Position numbers and translations under genes: made by a program
Assembly: GCF_029968015.1 (NCBI RefSeq)
Contig: NZ_JASCIS010000024.1
Span: 1-64,000 of the forward strand
DNA: 64,000 nt
Direction of reading: 5' to 3'
DNA from: Streptomyces luteolus
GTDB lineage: Bacteria > Actinomycetota > Actinomycetes > Streptomycetales > Streptomycetaceae
Notes under the pieces: generated by a model
Told to the model about the DNA's origin: nothing
Database searches by the model: none
What the model saw: only the letters and a program-made list of their open reading frames with translations
Part shown: piece after piece, positions 36,098-44,988 of the stretch
Numbering within the stretch: the stretch's first letter is position 1
How the letters are laid out: every line of letters begins with the position of its first letter

Positions 36098-37750
36098 ATG
36101 AACGCAGCAAGCCGCACCAGGCTCAATCAGTTGCCGGAGTGGACGGCGCTCGGAAAGCACCGTGAGCAGCTGGGCGAAGCACATCTGCGGGAACTGTTCG
36201 CCGCCGACCCGCAGCGAGCCGAGAAGTACACGGCGCAGGTGGGCGGCCTGCACCTCGACTACTCCAAGCAGCTGGTCACGGACGAGACCCTTGAGCTGCT
36301 CCGCGAGCTGGCCGCCGCGACCGATGTCTTCGGCCTGCGGGACGCCATGTTCCGCGGCGAGAAGATCAACACCACCGAGGACCGCGCTGTTCTGCACACC
36401 GCGCTGCGCGCCCCGCGAGACGCCGTGATCGAGGTCGACGGGGAGAACGTCGTGCCGAAGGTGCACGCCGTCCTCGACAAGATGAGCGCCTTCGCCGAGC
36501 GTGTCCGCGCCGGTGAGTGGACGGGCCACACCGGCAAGCCCATCAAGAACGTCGTGAACATCGGCATCGGCGGCTCCGACCTCGGCCCGGCGATGGCGTA
36601 CGAGGCGCTGCGGTCCTTCGCCGACCGCGATCTGACGTTCCGCTTCGTCTCCAACGTCGACGGCGCCGATCTGCACGAGGCCGTACGGGACTTGGACCCG
36701 GCCGAGACGCTGTTCGTCATCGCCTCGAAGACATTCACCACGATCGAGACGATCACCAACGCCACCTCCGCGCGGAACTGGCTGCTCACCGGTCTGCAGG
36801 CCGGGCAGGACGCCGTGGCGAAGCACTTCGTGGCGCTGTCCACGAACGCCGAGAAGGTCGCCGAGTTCGGCATCGACACGACCAACATGTTCGAGTTCTG
36901 GGACTGGGTCGGCGGCCGCTACTCCTACGACTCGGCGATCGGCCTATCCCTGATGATCGCCATCGGGCCTGCGCACTTCCGCGAGATGCTCGACGGATTC
37001 CGCCTGGTCGACGAGCACTTCCGCGCGGCACCGGCGGAGTCCAACGTCCCGCTGCTGCTCGGCCTGTTGGGGGTCTGGTACGGAGGGTTCTTCGACGCCC
37101 AGTCGCACGTGGTCCTTCCGTACTCGCACTACCTCTCCAAGTTCACCGCGTACCTCCAGCAGCTGGACATGGAGTCCAACGGCAAGTCGGTGGACCGCGA
37201 GGGCAACCCGGTGGACTGGCAGACCGGGCCGGTGGTCTGGGGCACGCCGGGCACCAACGGGCAGCACGCGTACTACCAGTTGATCCACCAGGGCACGAAG
37301 GTCATCCCGGCGGACTTCATCGGCTTCGCCAAGCCGGTCGGCGATCTGCTGCCCGGCCTGGTCGCGCAGCACGATCTGCTGATGGCCAACTTCTTCGCGC
37401 AGACACAGGCGTTGGCGTTCGGCAAGACGCCGGACGAGGTGCGGGCGGAGGGTGTGCCCGAGGAGCTGGTCGCGCACAAGACGTTCCGCGGCAACCACCC
37501 GACGACCACGATCCTCACCGCCGAGCTGACTCCGTTCGTGCTCGGGCAGCTGATCGCCCTCTATGAGCACAAGGTGTTCGTGCAGGGCGCGATCTGGAAC
37601 ATCGACTCGTTCGATCAGTGGGGGGTCGAGTTGGGGAAGGTGCTGGCGAAGCGGGTGGAGCCGGCGTTGACGGAGGGGGCGGATGTGGAGGGGTTGGACG
37701 CTTCGTCCCGGGCGCTTGTGGCGAAGTACCGGTCGTTGCGGGGGCGTTGA
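36098..37750 (+). CDS. pgi: Glucose-6-phosphate isomerase
   Basis: 550-aa phosphoglucose isomerase linking glycolysis to the pentose phosphate pathway. Signatures are NIGIGGSDLGPAMAYEAL, VIASKTFTTIETITNA, GGRYSYDSAIGLSL, the catalytic-region MESNGKSVDR with GTNGQHAYYQL, and FRGNHPTTTI. Length is typical of the long PGI form. ATG 36098 is preferred; GAGAGAAGG lies about 12 nt upstream. A TTG 36 nt earlier is less likely. It converges with the pgl-opcA-zwf-tal-tkt run, with which it works metabolically. Confidence 0.96.
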   Translation: MNAASRTRLNQLPEWTALGKHREQLGEAHLRELFAADPQRAEKYTAQVGGLHLDYSKQLVTDETLELLRELAAATDVFGLRDAMFRGEKINTTEDRAVLHTALRAPRDAVIEVDGENVVPKVHAVLDKMSAFAERVRAGEWTGHTGKPIKNVVNIGIGGSDLGPAMAYEALRSFADRDLTFRFVSNVDGADLHEAVRDLDPAETLFVIASKTFTTIETITNATSARNWLLTGLQAGQDAVAKHFVALSTNAEKVAEFGIDTTNMFEFWDWVGGRYSYDSAIGLSLMIAIGPAHFREMLDGFRLVDEHFRAAPAESNVPLLLGLLGVWYGGFFDAQSHVVLPYSHYLSKFTAYLQQLDMESNGKSVDREGNPVDWQTGPVVWGTPGTNGQHAYYQLIHQGTKVIPADFIGFAKPVGDLLPGLVAQHDLLMANFFAQTQALAFGKTPDEVRAEGVPEELVAHKTFRGNHPTTTILTAELTPFVLGQLIALYEHKVFVQGAIWNIDSFDQWGVELGKVLAKRVEPALTEGADVEGLDASSRALVAKYRSLRGR

Positions 37751-37764
37751 GACTGCACGCAGGT

Positions 37765-37803
37765 AGGGGCGGGGCTGGGTTTTCTTTCCCCAGTCCCGCC
37801 CCT
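37765..37803 (+). terminator. Terminator after pgi
   Basis: A 15-bp stem (AGGGGCGGGGCTGGG against CCCAGTCCCGCCCCT, one G-U pair) with a T-rich 9-nt loop, 14 nt after the stop. Confidence 0.75.
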
Positions 37804-37810
37804 TCCCGTA

Positions 37811-37858
37811 ACTGGGGCTCCGCCCCAGACCCCGGTCCTCAAACGCCGGACGGGCTGA
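37811..37858. repeat. Dispersed Streptomyces intergenic repeat (copy 1)
   Basis: A small hairpin (CTGGGGC-TCC-GCCCCAG) followed by CCTCAAACGCCGGACGGGCT, which I recognise as a very common Streptomyces intergenic element. It sits between the convergent pgi and pgl genes and probably ends pgl-side transcription. Related copies are at 47562-47636 and 60808-60890. Confidence 0.75.
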
Positions 37859-38644
37859 TTATGCCGACGCCGGGGGGTACAGATCCCGTGGCAGTTGCGA
37901 AGCCGCCGCCGCGTCCAGGAGCCACAGCGTGCGGGAGCGTCCGCGGGCGCCCGCTGCCGGGGCCTGGATCTCGCCCGCGCCGGACAGCGCGATGGCCACG
38001 GCCTGTGCCTTGTCCTCGCCCGCCGCGAGCAGCCACACCTCACGGGCGGAGCGGATCGCGGGCAGGGTGAGCGTGATCCGGGTCGGCGGCGGCTTGGGGG
38101 CGCCGTGCACACCCACCACCATCCGCTCGGTCTCGCGCACCGCGGGCAGCTCGGGGAAGAGCGACGCCACATGGGTGTCGGGGCCGACGCCGAGGAGCAG
38201 CACGTCGAAGGACGGGGCCTCCGAGTGGTTCTCCGGCTGTGCGGCCTTGGCCAGTTCGGACGCGTACGCCTCGGCCGCGGTGTTCGCGTCGATGCCGAAC
38301 GGGCCGTCCGACGCGGGCATCGCGTGCACGCGGGCCGGGTCGAGCGGCACCGAGTCGAGCAGCGCCTCGCGGGCCTGCGTGACATTGCGGTCCGGGTCGC
38401 CTTCCGGCAGGAACCGCTCGTCGCCCCACCAGAGGTCCAGGCGGCTCCAGTCGATGGCGTCCCGCGCGGGGGACGTGCCGAGCGCGGCGAGCAGGCCGTT
38501 GCCGTTGCGACCGCCGGTGAGGACCACGGACGCCGAGCCGCGGGCGGCCTGCGCGTCCACGATCTTCGTGATCAGGCGGGCCGCGGCTGCCTGGGCCATG
38601 AGTTCCTTGTCGCGGTGGACGACGAGCTGCGGAGCCGTACTCAC
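37859..38644 (-). CDS. pgl: 6-phosphogluconolactonase
   Basis: 261-aa enzyme hydrolysing 6-phosphogluconolactone, the second step of the oxidative pentose phosphate pathway. Family motifs are VVLTGGRNGNGLL (phosphate loop, usually GGS/T, here GGRNGN), WWGDERFLPEGDPDRN and LLGVGPDTHVASLFP. The GTG start overlaps the opcA stop by 4 nt, so it is translationally coupled. It is the last gene of tkt-tal-zwf-opcA-pgl. Its stop codon directly abuts a dispersed repeat. Confidence 0.95.
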   Translation of the reverse strand: MSTAPQLVVHRDKELMAQAAAARLITKIVDAQAARGSASVVLTGGRNGNGLLAALGTSPARDAIDWSRLDLWWGDERFLPEGDPDRNVTQAREALLDSVPLDPARVHAMPASDGPFGIDANTAAEAYASELAKAAQPENHSEAPSFDVLLLGVGPDTHVASLFPELPAVRETERMVVGVHGAPKPPPTRITLTLPAIRSAREVWLLAAGEDKAQAVAIALSGAGEIQAPAAGARGRSRTLWLLDAAAASQLPRDLYPPASA

Positions 38645-39771
38645 TTCGACGCCGCCCTCGACGTACCGGATTCCGAACCCGAACTCGCCTTCTTCGCCGG
38701 GGACTTGGCCGCCTTCTTCGCACCCGAAGAACCCGAGCCCGAACCCGCACCCGCACCTGAACCCGAACCCGAGCCCGAACCCGAACCCGAACCCGAAGCA
38801 GCCTCCGCCGGCGACGCGGCCGGCGGGGCCGACTTCGGCGCGTCCGCCTCCGCGAGCCGGTCGACGCCGTACTTCAGCGCCGACGCGTAGGTGTCGTCCG
38901 GGTCGAGGCGGCGCAGCTCCTCGGCGATCAGCTCGGCCGTCTCGCGCCGCTTGAGCGCCACCGCACGGTCCGGCTGGCCCTGCACCGAGAGCGTCGCCAG
39001 GGAGCCGTCGGCCCGGTCGAGCACGATCGGACCGCAGTCGGTGTCCAGACGTACCGAGGTGAGCCCCGGACCGCTGGACAGCGAGCGGGTCACCGGCACC
39101 GAGAGCCGGTCGGCCAGCCACATGCCGAGCAGCTCACAGCTCGGGTTGAACTCTTCGCCCTCCACCTCGGCCGCCGTGACCTGGCAGGTCACCTGGTCGA
39201 GAGCGGCGGCCAGCATGGAGCGCCACGGGGTGATCCTGGTCCACGACAGATCCGTGTCGCCGGGCGTGTACGTCTCCGCGCGGGAGGCCAGCTCGTGGAT
39301 GGGCTGCTCCGCCGCGTACGTGTCGGTCACCCGGCGCTGGGCGAGTGCGCCCAGCGGGTCGTTCGCCGGGTCGAGCGGCGCGTTCACCGGCCACCACACG
39401 ACGACCGGGGCGTCCGGGAGGAGCAGCGGCAGGACCACCGACTGGGCGTGGTTGATGACGTCGCCGTAGAGGCGGAGCACGATCGTCTCGCCCGTACCGG
39501 CGTCGGCACCCACCCGCACATCCGCGTCCAGGCGGGACGACGTGCGGTCACGAGGGGAGCGCGCGGCCCGCTTGATGACGACGAGGGTGCGCGAGGGGTG
39601 CTCGCGCGAGGCCTCGCTGGCCGCCCGCAGGGAGTCGTAAGCGTTCTCCTCGTCGGTGACGATGACCAGGGTGAGCACCATGCCGATGGCGGGGGAGCCG
39701 ATGGCGCGGCGGCCCTGGACGAGGGCCTTGTTGACCTTGCTGGCCGTGGTGTCCGTGAGGTCGATCTTCAT
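38641..39771 (-). CDS. opcA: G6PDH assembly protein OpcA
   Basis: 376-aa OpcA, a partner needed for glucose-6-phosphate dehydrogenase assembly or activity in actinobacteria and cyanobacteria. The recognised core (about 1-310) includes TLVIVTDEENAYDSLRAA, VVLPLLLPDAPVVVWWP and DLSWTRITPWRSML. Beyond it lies an unusual tail: Ala/Pro, then about 11 Ser-Gly/Ala-Gly dipeptides, then a Lys/Ala/Ser-rich end (KKAAKSPAKKAS). The ATG overlaps the zwf stop (ATGA) and the gene's end overlaps pgl. Confidence 0.93.
   Translation of the reverse strand: MKIDLTDTTASKVNKALVQGRRAIGSPAIGMVLTLVIVTDEENAYDSLRAASEASREHPSRTLVVIKRAARSPRDRTSSRLDADVRVGADAGTGETIVLRLYGDVINHAQSVVLPLLLPDAPVVVWWPVNAPLDPANDPLGALAQRRVTDTYAAEQPIHELASRAETYTPGDTDLSWTRITPWRSMLAAALDQVTCQVTAAEVEGEEFNPSCELLGMWLADRLSVPVTRSLSSGPGLTSVRLDTDCGPIVLDRADGSLATLSVQGQPDRAVALKRRETAELIAEELRRLDPDDTYASALKYGVDRLAEADAPKSAPPAASPAEAASGSGSGSGSGSGSGAGAGSGSGSSGAKKAAKSPAKKASSGSESGTSRAASK
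38723..38798 (-). repeat. Hexamer repeat coding the OpcA Ser-Gly tail
   Basis: Runs of GAACCC/GAGCCC (plus strand) encode alternating Gly and Ser on the minus strand. A 6-bp period in a coding tail is prone to slippage in steps of two residues, which keep frame. Confidence 0.85.
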
Positions 39772-41303
39772 GGCCGACGCCAGCTCCGTCCGTCTCGTTC
39801 GAGCATTTCGTCCGCCTCGACGGGGCCCCAGGTGCCCGATGCGTACTGCGCGGGCTTGCCGTTCCTGTCCCAGTGCTGCTCGATCGGGTCGAGGATGTTC
39901 CAGGACAGCTCGACCTCCTCGGTGCGCGGGAAGAGGTTCGAATCGCCCAACAGCACGTCCAGGATGAGCCGTTCGTACGCCTCGGGGCTGGACTCCGTGA
40001 AGGACTCGCCGTACGCGAAGTCCATGGAGACGTCCCTGACCTCCATCGATGTGCCCGGCACCTTCGAGCCGAACCGCATCGTGACACCCTCGTCCGGCTG
40101 GACCCGGATGACCAGGGCGTTCTGCCCCAGCTCCTCGGTCGCGGTGTGGTCGAAGGGGGAGTGCGGGGCGCGCTGGAAGACGACCGCGATCTCGGTGACC
40201 CGGCGGCCGAGGCGCTTGCCGGTGCGCAGATAGAACGGGACGCCCGCCCAGCGGCGGTTGTCGATCTCCAGCTTTATGGCGGCGAACGTGTCGGTCTTCG
40301 ACTGCTGGTCGATGCCGTCCTCTTGGAGGTAGCCGATGACCTTCTCGCCGCCCTGCCAGCCCGCCGCGTACTGCCCGCGGACCGTGCCCTTCGACAGGTC
40401 CTTGGGGATCTTCACCGCGCCGAGGACCTTGGTCTTCTCGGCGGCGAGCGCGTCCGCGTCGAAGGAGGCGGGCTCCTCCATCGCGGTCAGGGCGAGCAGC
40501 TGGAGCAGGTGGTTCTGGATGACGTCACGGGCGGCGCCGATGCCGTCGTAGTACCCGGCGCGGCCGCCGATGCCGATGTCCTCGGCCATCGTGATCTGCA
40601 CGTGGTCGACGTACGACCGGTTCCAGATCGGCTCGAAGAGCGTGTTGGCGAAGCGGAGCGCCAGGATGTTCTGGACGGTCTCCTTGCCGAGGTAGTGGTC
40701 GATACGGAAGACCTGGTCGGGCTTGAACACCTCGTGCACGATGGCGTTCAGCTCCTGGGCGGAGGCCAGGTCGTGCCCGAAGGGCTTCTCGATGACCGCG
40801 CGCCGCCAGGAGTCCCCGCGCTGGTCGGCAAGGCCGTGCTTCTTCAGCTGCTGGACGACCTCGGGGAAGAACTTCGGCGGCACCGACAGGTAGAAGGCGA
40901 AGTTGCCGCCCGTGCCCTGGGCCTTGTCGAGCTCCTCCATCGTCGACTTCAGCGTCTCGAACGCCTCGTCGTCGCCGAAGTCGCCCTGCACGAACCGCAT
41001 GCCCTGGCTCAGCTGCTGCCAGACCTCCTCGCGGAACGGCGTCCTGGCGTGCTCCTTGACCGCGTCGTGCACCTCCTGCGCGAAGTCCTCGTCCTGCCAC
41101 TCGCGCCGGGCGAAGCCGATCAGCGAGAAGCCCGGCGGCAGCAGCCCCCGGTTGGCCAGGTCGTAGACGGCAGGCATCAGCTTCTTACGGGACAAATCGC
41201 CCGTGACGCCGAAGATCACCAGGCCCGACGGCCCCGCGATACGCGGGAGCCGTCGGTCCAGTGCGTCACGAAGCGGGTTGGCTCCGTCGACAGTGGGAGA
41301 CAA
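39768..41303 (-). CDS. zwf: Glucose-6-phosphate 1-dehydrogenase
   Basis: 511-aa G6PDH, the NADPH-producing entry step of the pentose phosphate pathway. The coenzyme loop is VIFGVTGDLSRKKL, the active site RIDHYLGKETVQN, and the substrate region EKPFGHDL. The start is the TTG at 41303: GGAAGG lies 6 nt upstream and the protein then begins SPTVDGANPLRDALDRRLPR, as in relatives. It lies 2 nt from the tal stop and overlaps opcA by 4 nt. Co-expression with opcA is expected for assembly. Confidence 0.96.
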   Translation of the reverse strand: MSPTVDGANPLRDALDRRLPRIAGPSGLVIFGVTGDLSRKKLMPAVYDLANRGLLPPGFSLIGFARREWQDEDFAQEVHDAVKEHARTPFREEVWQQLSQGMRFVQGDFGDDEAFETLKSTMEELDKAQGTGGNFAFYLSVPPKFFPEVVQQLKKHGLADQRGDSWRRAVIEKPFGHDLASAQELNAIVHEVFKPDQVFRIDHYLGKETVQNILALRFANTLFEPIWNRSYVDHVQITMAEDIGIGGRAGYYDGIGAARDVIQNHLLQLLALTAMEEPASFDADALAAEKTKVLGAVKIPKDLSKGTVRGQYAAGWQGGEKVIGYLQEDGIDQQSKTDTFAAIKLEIDNRRWAGVPFYLRTGKRLGRRVTEIAVVFQRAPHSPFDHTATEELGQNALVIRVQPDEGVTMRFGSKVPGTSMEVRDVSMDFAYGESFTESSPEAYERLILDVLLGDSNLFPRTEEVELSWNILDPIEQHWDRNGKPAQYASGTWGPVEADEMLERDGRSWRRP

Positions 41304-41305
41304 GA

Positions 41306-42460
41306 TCAGCCTTCCGAAGGGGCGAGGCGCTTGAGCTCCGCCTCGGTCGACTTGAGCAGGTCGATCCAGGACGCCTCGAACTTGTCGACGCCCTCGTCCT
41401 CGAGCAGCTGCACGACCTCGTCGTACGAGATCCCCAGCTTCTCGACGGCGTCGAGCTCGGCGCGGGACTGCTCGTACGTGCCCGCGACGGTGTTGCCGGT
41501 GATCTGCCCGTGGTCGGCGGTCGCCTCCAGGGTGGCCTCCGGCATGGTGTTCACCGTGTTCGGCGCGACCAGGTCGTCGACGTACAGGGTGTCCTTGTAC
41601 GCCTTGTCCTTGACGCCCGTGGACGCCCACAGGGGGCGCTGCTTGTTGGCGTTGGCCTTGTCCAGGGCGGCCCAGCGGTCCGAGGAGAAGACCTCCTCGT
41701 ACGCCTCGTACGCGAGCCGGGCGTTGGCGAGGCCGGCCTTGCCGCGCGCGGCCTTGGCGTCCTCGGTGCCCAGGGCGTCGATGCGCTTGTCGATCTCCGT
41801 GTCCACGCGGGACACGAAGAAGGACGCCACCGAGTGGATCAGCGAGATGTCCAGGCCCGCGGCCTTGGCCTTCTCCAGACCGGCCAGGTAGGCGTCCATG
41901 ACCGCGCGGTACCGCTCAAGGGAGAAGATCAGCGTGACATTGACGCTGATGCCCTTGCCGATGACCTCGGTGATCGCCGGCAGGCCGGCCTTGGTCGCCG
42001 GGATCTTGATCAGCGTGTTGGGGCGGTCCACCAGCCACGCCAGCTGCTTGGCCTCGGCGACCGTGGCCGCCGTGTTGTGCGCCAGGCGCGGGTCGACCTC
42101 GATCGAGACGCGGCCGTCCTTGCCGCCGGTGGCGTCGAAGACGGGGCGCAGGATGTCGGCGGCGTCGCGCACGTCGGCCGTCGTGATCATGCGGACGGCT
42201 TCCTCGACGGTGACCTTGCGGGCCGCGAGGTCGGCGAGCTGCTGCTCGTAACCTCCCCCACTCTCGGCTTCGCTCGAGCGGGGGGACCCCCACCCGCCGG
42301 AGATCGCCTTCTGGAAGATCGACGGGTTGGTGGTGACGCCCACGACGTGCTGCTGGTCGATCAGCTCGGCGAGGTTGCCGGACGTGATCCGCTTGCGCGA
42401 CAGGTCGTCCAGCCAGATCGCGACGCCTTCTTCAGAGAGGCGCTTGAGTGCGTCTGTCAT
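41306..42460 (-). CDS. tal: Transaldolase with an in-frame repeat insertion
   Basis: 384-aa transaldolase transferring dihydroxyacetone units in the non-oxidative pentose phosphate branch. The motifs VTTNPSIFQKAI and LIKIPAT (Schiff-base Lys) are intact, as is LWASTGVKD near the C-terminus. Between KAIS and GYEQQLADLAA there are about 13-15 extra residues (GWGSPRSSEAESGG). These are encoded by a 40-bp element that I recognise as a dispersed Streptomyces repeat. Relatives have only a four-residue turn there, so the enzyme probably tolerates it as a surface loop. It lies between tkt and zwf. Confidence 0.95.
   Translation of the reverse strand: MTDALKRLSEEGVAIWLDDLSRKRITSGNLAELIDQQHVVGVTTNPSIFQKAISGGWGSPRSSEAESGGGYEQQLADLAARKVTVEEAVRMITTADVRDAADILRPVFDATGGKDGRVSIEVDPRLAHNTAATVAEAKQLAWLVDRPNTLIKIPATKAGLPAITEVIGKGISVNVTLIFSLERYRAVMDAYLAGLEKAKAAGLDISLIHSVASFFVSRVDTEIDKRIDALGTEDAKAARGKAGLANARLAYEAYEEVFSSDRWAALDKANANKQRPLWASTGVKDKAYKDTLYVDDLVAPNTVNTMPEATLEATADHGQITGNTVAGTYEQSRAELDAVEKLGISYDEVVQLLEDEGVDKFEASWIDLLKSTEAELKRLAPSEG
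42252..42291 (-). repeat. Dispersed repeat inserted in tal
   Basis: Imperfect palindrome: CCTCCCCCACTCTCGG, then CTTCGCTCGAG, then CGGGGGGACCCCCA. The complementary C-rich and G-rich ends form a hairpin. The length of the extra segment keeps the tal frame. I recognise the sequence from memory as an abundant small Streptomyces repeat; no search was run. Confidence 0.7.
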
Positions 42461-42509
42461 GGAAATTGCATCTCCTGCTTGTGATGAGGGGTGAGTCGTG
42501 GTGTCAGCG

Positions 42510-44597
42510 TCAGCGCTGCGCGGCCGCCACGGATTCCTTCGCGGCGGAAGCCACGGCCTCGCCGGTGAAGCCGAACTCCTTGAAGAGGACCTTCGCGTCG
42601 GCGGAGGCGCCGAAGTGCTCCAGGGAGACGATCCGGCCGGCGTCGCCGACGTACTTGTGCCAGGTCAGACCGATACCGGCCTCGACCGCCACACGCGCCT
42701 TGACCGACGGCGGCAGGACGCTGTCGCGGTACTCCCGCGACTGCTCCTCGAACCACTCCACGCACGGCATCGACACGACACGGGTCGGGACGCCCCCGGC
42801 CTGGAGCCGCTCGCGCGCCTCGACGGCCAGCTGCACCTCGGAACCCGTACCGATCAGGATGACCTCGGGCTCGCCGCCCTCGGCGTCGAACAGGACGTAA
42901 CCGCCCTTCGCGGCCTCCTCGTTGCGCTCGTACGTCGGCACACCCTGGCGGGTGAGGGCGAGACCGTGCGGGGTGCCCTTGCCGAACTCCTTGGTGTAGC
43001 GCCTCAGGATCTCGCGCCAGGCGATCGCGGTCTCGTTGGCGTCCGCGGGACGGACGACGTTCAGACCCGGGATCGCGCGCAGCGAGGCGAGGTGCTCGAC
43101 CGGCTGGTGCGTCGGGCCGTCCTCACCGAGGCCGATGGAGTCGTGCGTCCACACGTACGTCACCGGCAGGTGCATCAGGGCCGACAGGCGGACGGCGTTG
43201 CGCATGTAGTCGGAGAACACCAGGAAGGTGCCGCCGTAGATACGCGTGTGGCCGTGCAGCGCGATGCCGTTCATGGCGGCGGCCATGGCGTGCTCGCGGA
43301 TGCCGAAGTGGATCGTCCGGCCGTACGGCTCCGCGCCCGGCAGCGGGTTGCCCTCGGGGAGGAACGAACTCGTCTTGTCGATCGTGGTGTTGTTGGAGCC
43401 CGCGAGGTCGGCCGAGCCGCCCCACAGCTCCGGCAGCACCGCACCGAGCGACTGCAGGACCTTGCCCGAGGCGGCACGCGTCGCGACACCCTTGCCGGTC
43501 TCGAACTCGGGGAGCTTCTCCTCCCAGCCGGCCGGGAGCTCGCCCGCGTTGACGCGGTCGAACTCGGCGGCGCGCTCCGGGTTGGCGGTGCGCCAGGCGG
43601 CGAACCCCTTCTCCCACTCGGCCTTCGCCTGCACGCCGCGCTCCAGCGCCTCGCGGGTGTGGCCGATGACCTCGTCGGAGACCTCGAAGGACTGCTCCGG
43701 GTCGAAGCCCAGGACCCGCTTGGTGGCGGCGACTTCCTCGTCACCGAGGGCCGAGCCGTGCGCGGCCTCGGTGTTCTGCGCGCTCGGCGCCGGCCAGGCG
43801 ATGATCGAACGGGCCGCGATGAACGACGGCTTGTCCGTGACGGCCTTCGCGGCCTGCAGCGCCTCGTACAGCCCCTTCGGGTCCAGGTCGCCGCTGGGCA
43901 GCTGCTCGACGCGCTGCACGTGCCAGCCGTACGCCTCGTACCGCTTGAGGGTGTCCTCGGAGACGGCCGTCTCCGTGTCGCCCTCGATGGAGATGTGGTT
44001 GTCGTCCCACAGCATCACGAGGTTGCCGAGCTTCTGGTGGCCCGCGAGGGAGGACGCCTCGGCGGAGATGCCCTCCTGCAGACAGCCGTCACCGGCGATG
44101 ACCCAGATCGTGTGGTCGAACGGGGACTCGCCCGCGGGCGCCTGAGGGTCGAACAGACCGCGCTCGTACCGCGCGGCCATGGCCATGCCCACGGCGTTCG
44201 CGACACCCTGGCCGAGCGGGCCCGTGGTCGTCTCGACGCCGGCGGTGTGGCCGTACTCCGGGTGGCCCGGGGTCTTCGAGCCCCAGGTGCGGAACGACTT
44301 GAGGTCATCGAGCTCCAGGCCGTACCCGGCCAGGTAGAGCTGGATGTACAGCGTCAGCGACGAGTGCCCCGCGGAGAGGACGAACCGGTCGCGGCCCACC
44401 CAGTCGGCGTCCGCGGGGTCGTGCCGCATCACCTTCTGGAAAAGGGTGTACGCGGCGGGCGCGAGGCTCATGGCCGTACCGGGATGGCCGTTACCGACCT
44501 TCTGTACGGCGTCGGCGGCCAGGACGCGGGCGGTGTCAACGGCCCGCTGGTCCAGATCGGTCCACTCGAGATCTGTGGTGGTCGGCTCGGTGCTCAC
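42510..44597 (-). CDS. tkt: Transketolase
   Basis: 695-aa thiamine-diphosphate enzyme moving two-carbon units between sugar phosphates. The TPP/Mg motif is GDGCLQEGISAEASSLAGHQKLGNLVMLWDDN, with the N-terminal GHPGTAMSLAP and the C-terminal HFGIREHAM, THDSIGLGEDGPTHQP and GIGLTWHKYVG conserved. Start GTG 44597 begins STEPTTTDLEWTDLDQRAVDTARVLAADAVQ. It is the first gene of the run tkt-tal-zwf-opcA-pgl. A 49-nt gap separates it from tal. It faces away from ctaB across a 391-nt region. Confidence 0.97.
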   Translation of the reverse strand: MSTEPTTTDLEWTDLDQRAVDTARVLAADAVQKVGNGHPGTAMSLAPAAYTLFQKVMRHDPADADWVGRDRFVLSAGHSSLTLYIQLYLAGYGLELDDLKSFRTWGSKTPGHPEYGHTAGVETTTGPLGQGVANAVGMAMAARYERGLFDPQAPAGESPFDHTIWVIAGDGCLQEGISAEASSLAGHQKLGNLVMLWDDNHISIEGDTETAVSEDTLKRYEAYGWHVQRVEQLPSGDLDPKGLYEALQAAKAVTDKPSFIAARSIIAWPAPSAQNTEAAHGSALGDEEVAATKRVLGFDPEQSFEVSDEVIGHTREALERGVQAKAEWEKGFAAWRTANPERAAEFDRVNAGELPAGWEEKLPEFETGKGVATRAASGKVLQSLGAVLPELWGGSADLAGSNNTTIDKTSSFLPEGNPLPGAEPYGRTIHFGIREHAMAAAMNGIALHGHTRIYGGTFLVFSDYMRNAVRLSALMHLPVTYVWTHDSIGLGEDGPTHQPVEHLASLRAIPGLNVVRPADANETAIAWREILRRYTKEFGKGTPHGLALTRQGVPTYERNEEAAKGGYVLFDAEGGEPEVILIGTGSEVQLAVEARERLQAGGVPTRVVSMPCVEWFEEQSREYRDSVLPPSVKARVAVEAGIGLTWHKYVGDAGRIVSLEHFGASADAKVLFKEFGFTGEAVASAAKESVAAAQR

Positions 44598-44988
44598 CCT
44601 GGGTCAGGGCTCCTCTCCACATGCTCTACATGTCGAACGTCGTCGCCGAACGTCGTCGTCCGCCGTCGTATGTCGTCGACTCACGGCGCCGTCGTGCGCC
44701 GGTCGCTGTCGAGCCTACCGCCGCGCGAGCGTGCATCTTTTCGACTCGTCCCAGACTGCCGGGGGTCTGTCACCTTCGCCTCCCGAGCCGTTCACCGGCG
44801 GTGCGCCACAGGGCCGTCGGCGGGCGCCGGACCAGCGTCGCGGCAACCGGCCCAACACGACCGACCCCCGCGAAGAGCCGGGTATGGCCTACGTCTACAG
44901 TGGCGTGGTACGCGCGAGCCTTTACCGGGTCTTCATGTTCAGGTGACACCCACGGTCGGCTTGCTGGGAGTCTCTGTCAGGGGTGTGC
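44598..44988. other. Divergent regulatory region between tkt and ctaB
   Basis: 391 nt without a supported gene. Near 44635-44690 it has clustered CGTCGT/GTCGTC repeats. TAGGCT on the minus strand (44712-44717) may be a tkt -10 box, and TACAGT on the plus strand (44896-44901) a ctaB -10 box, but I found no convincing -35 partner for either. No riboswitch was recognised. Confidence 0.5.
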
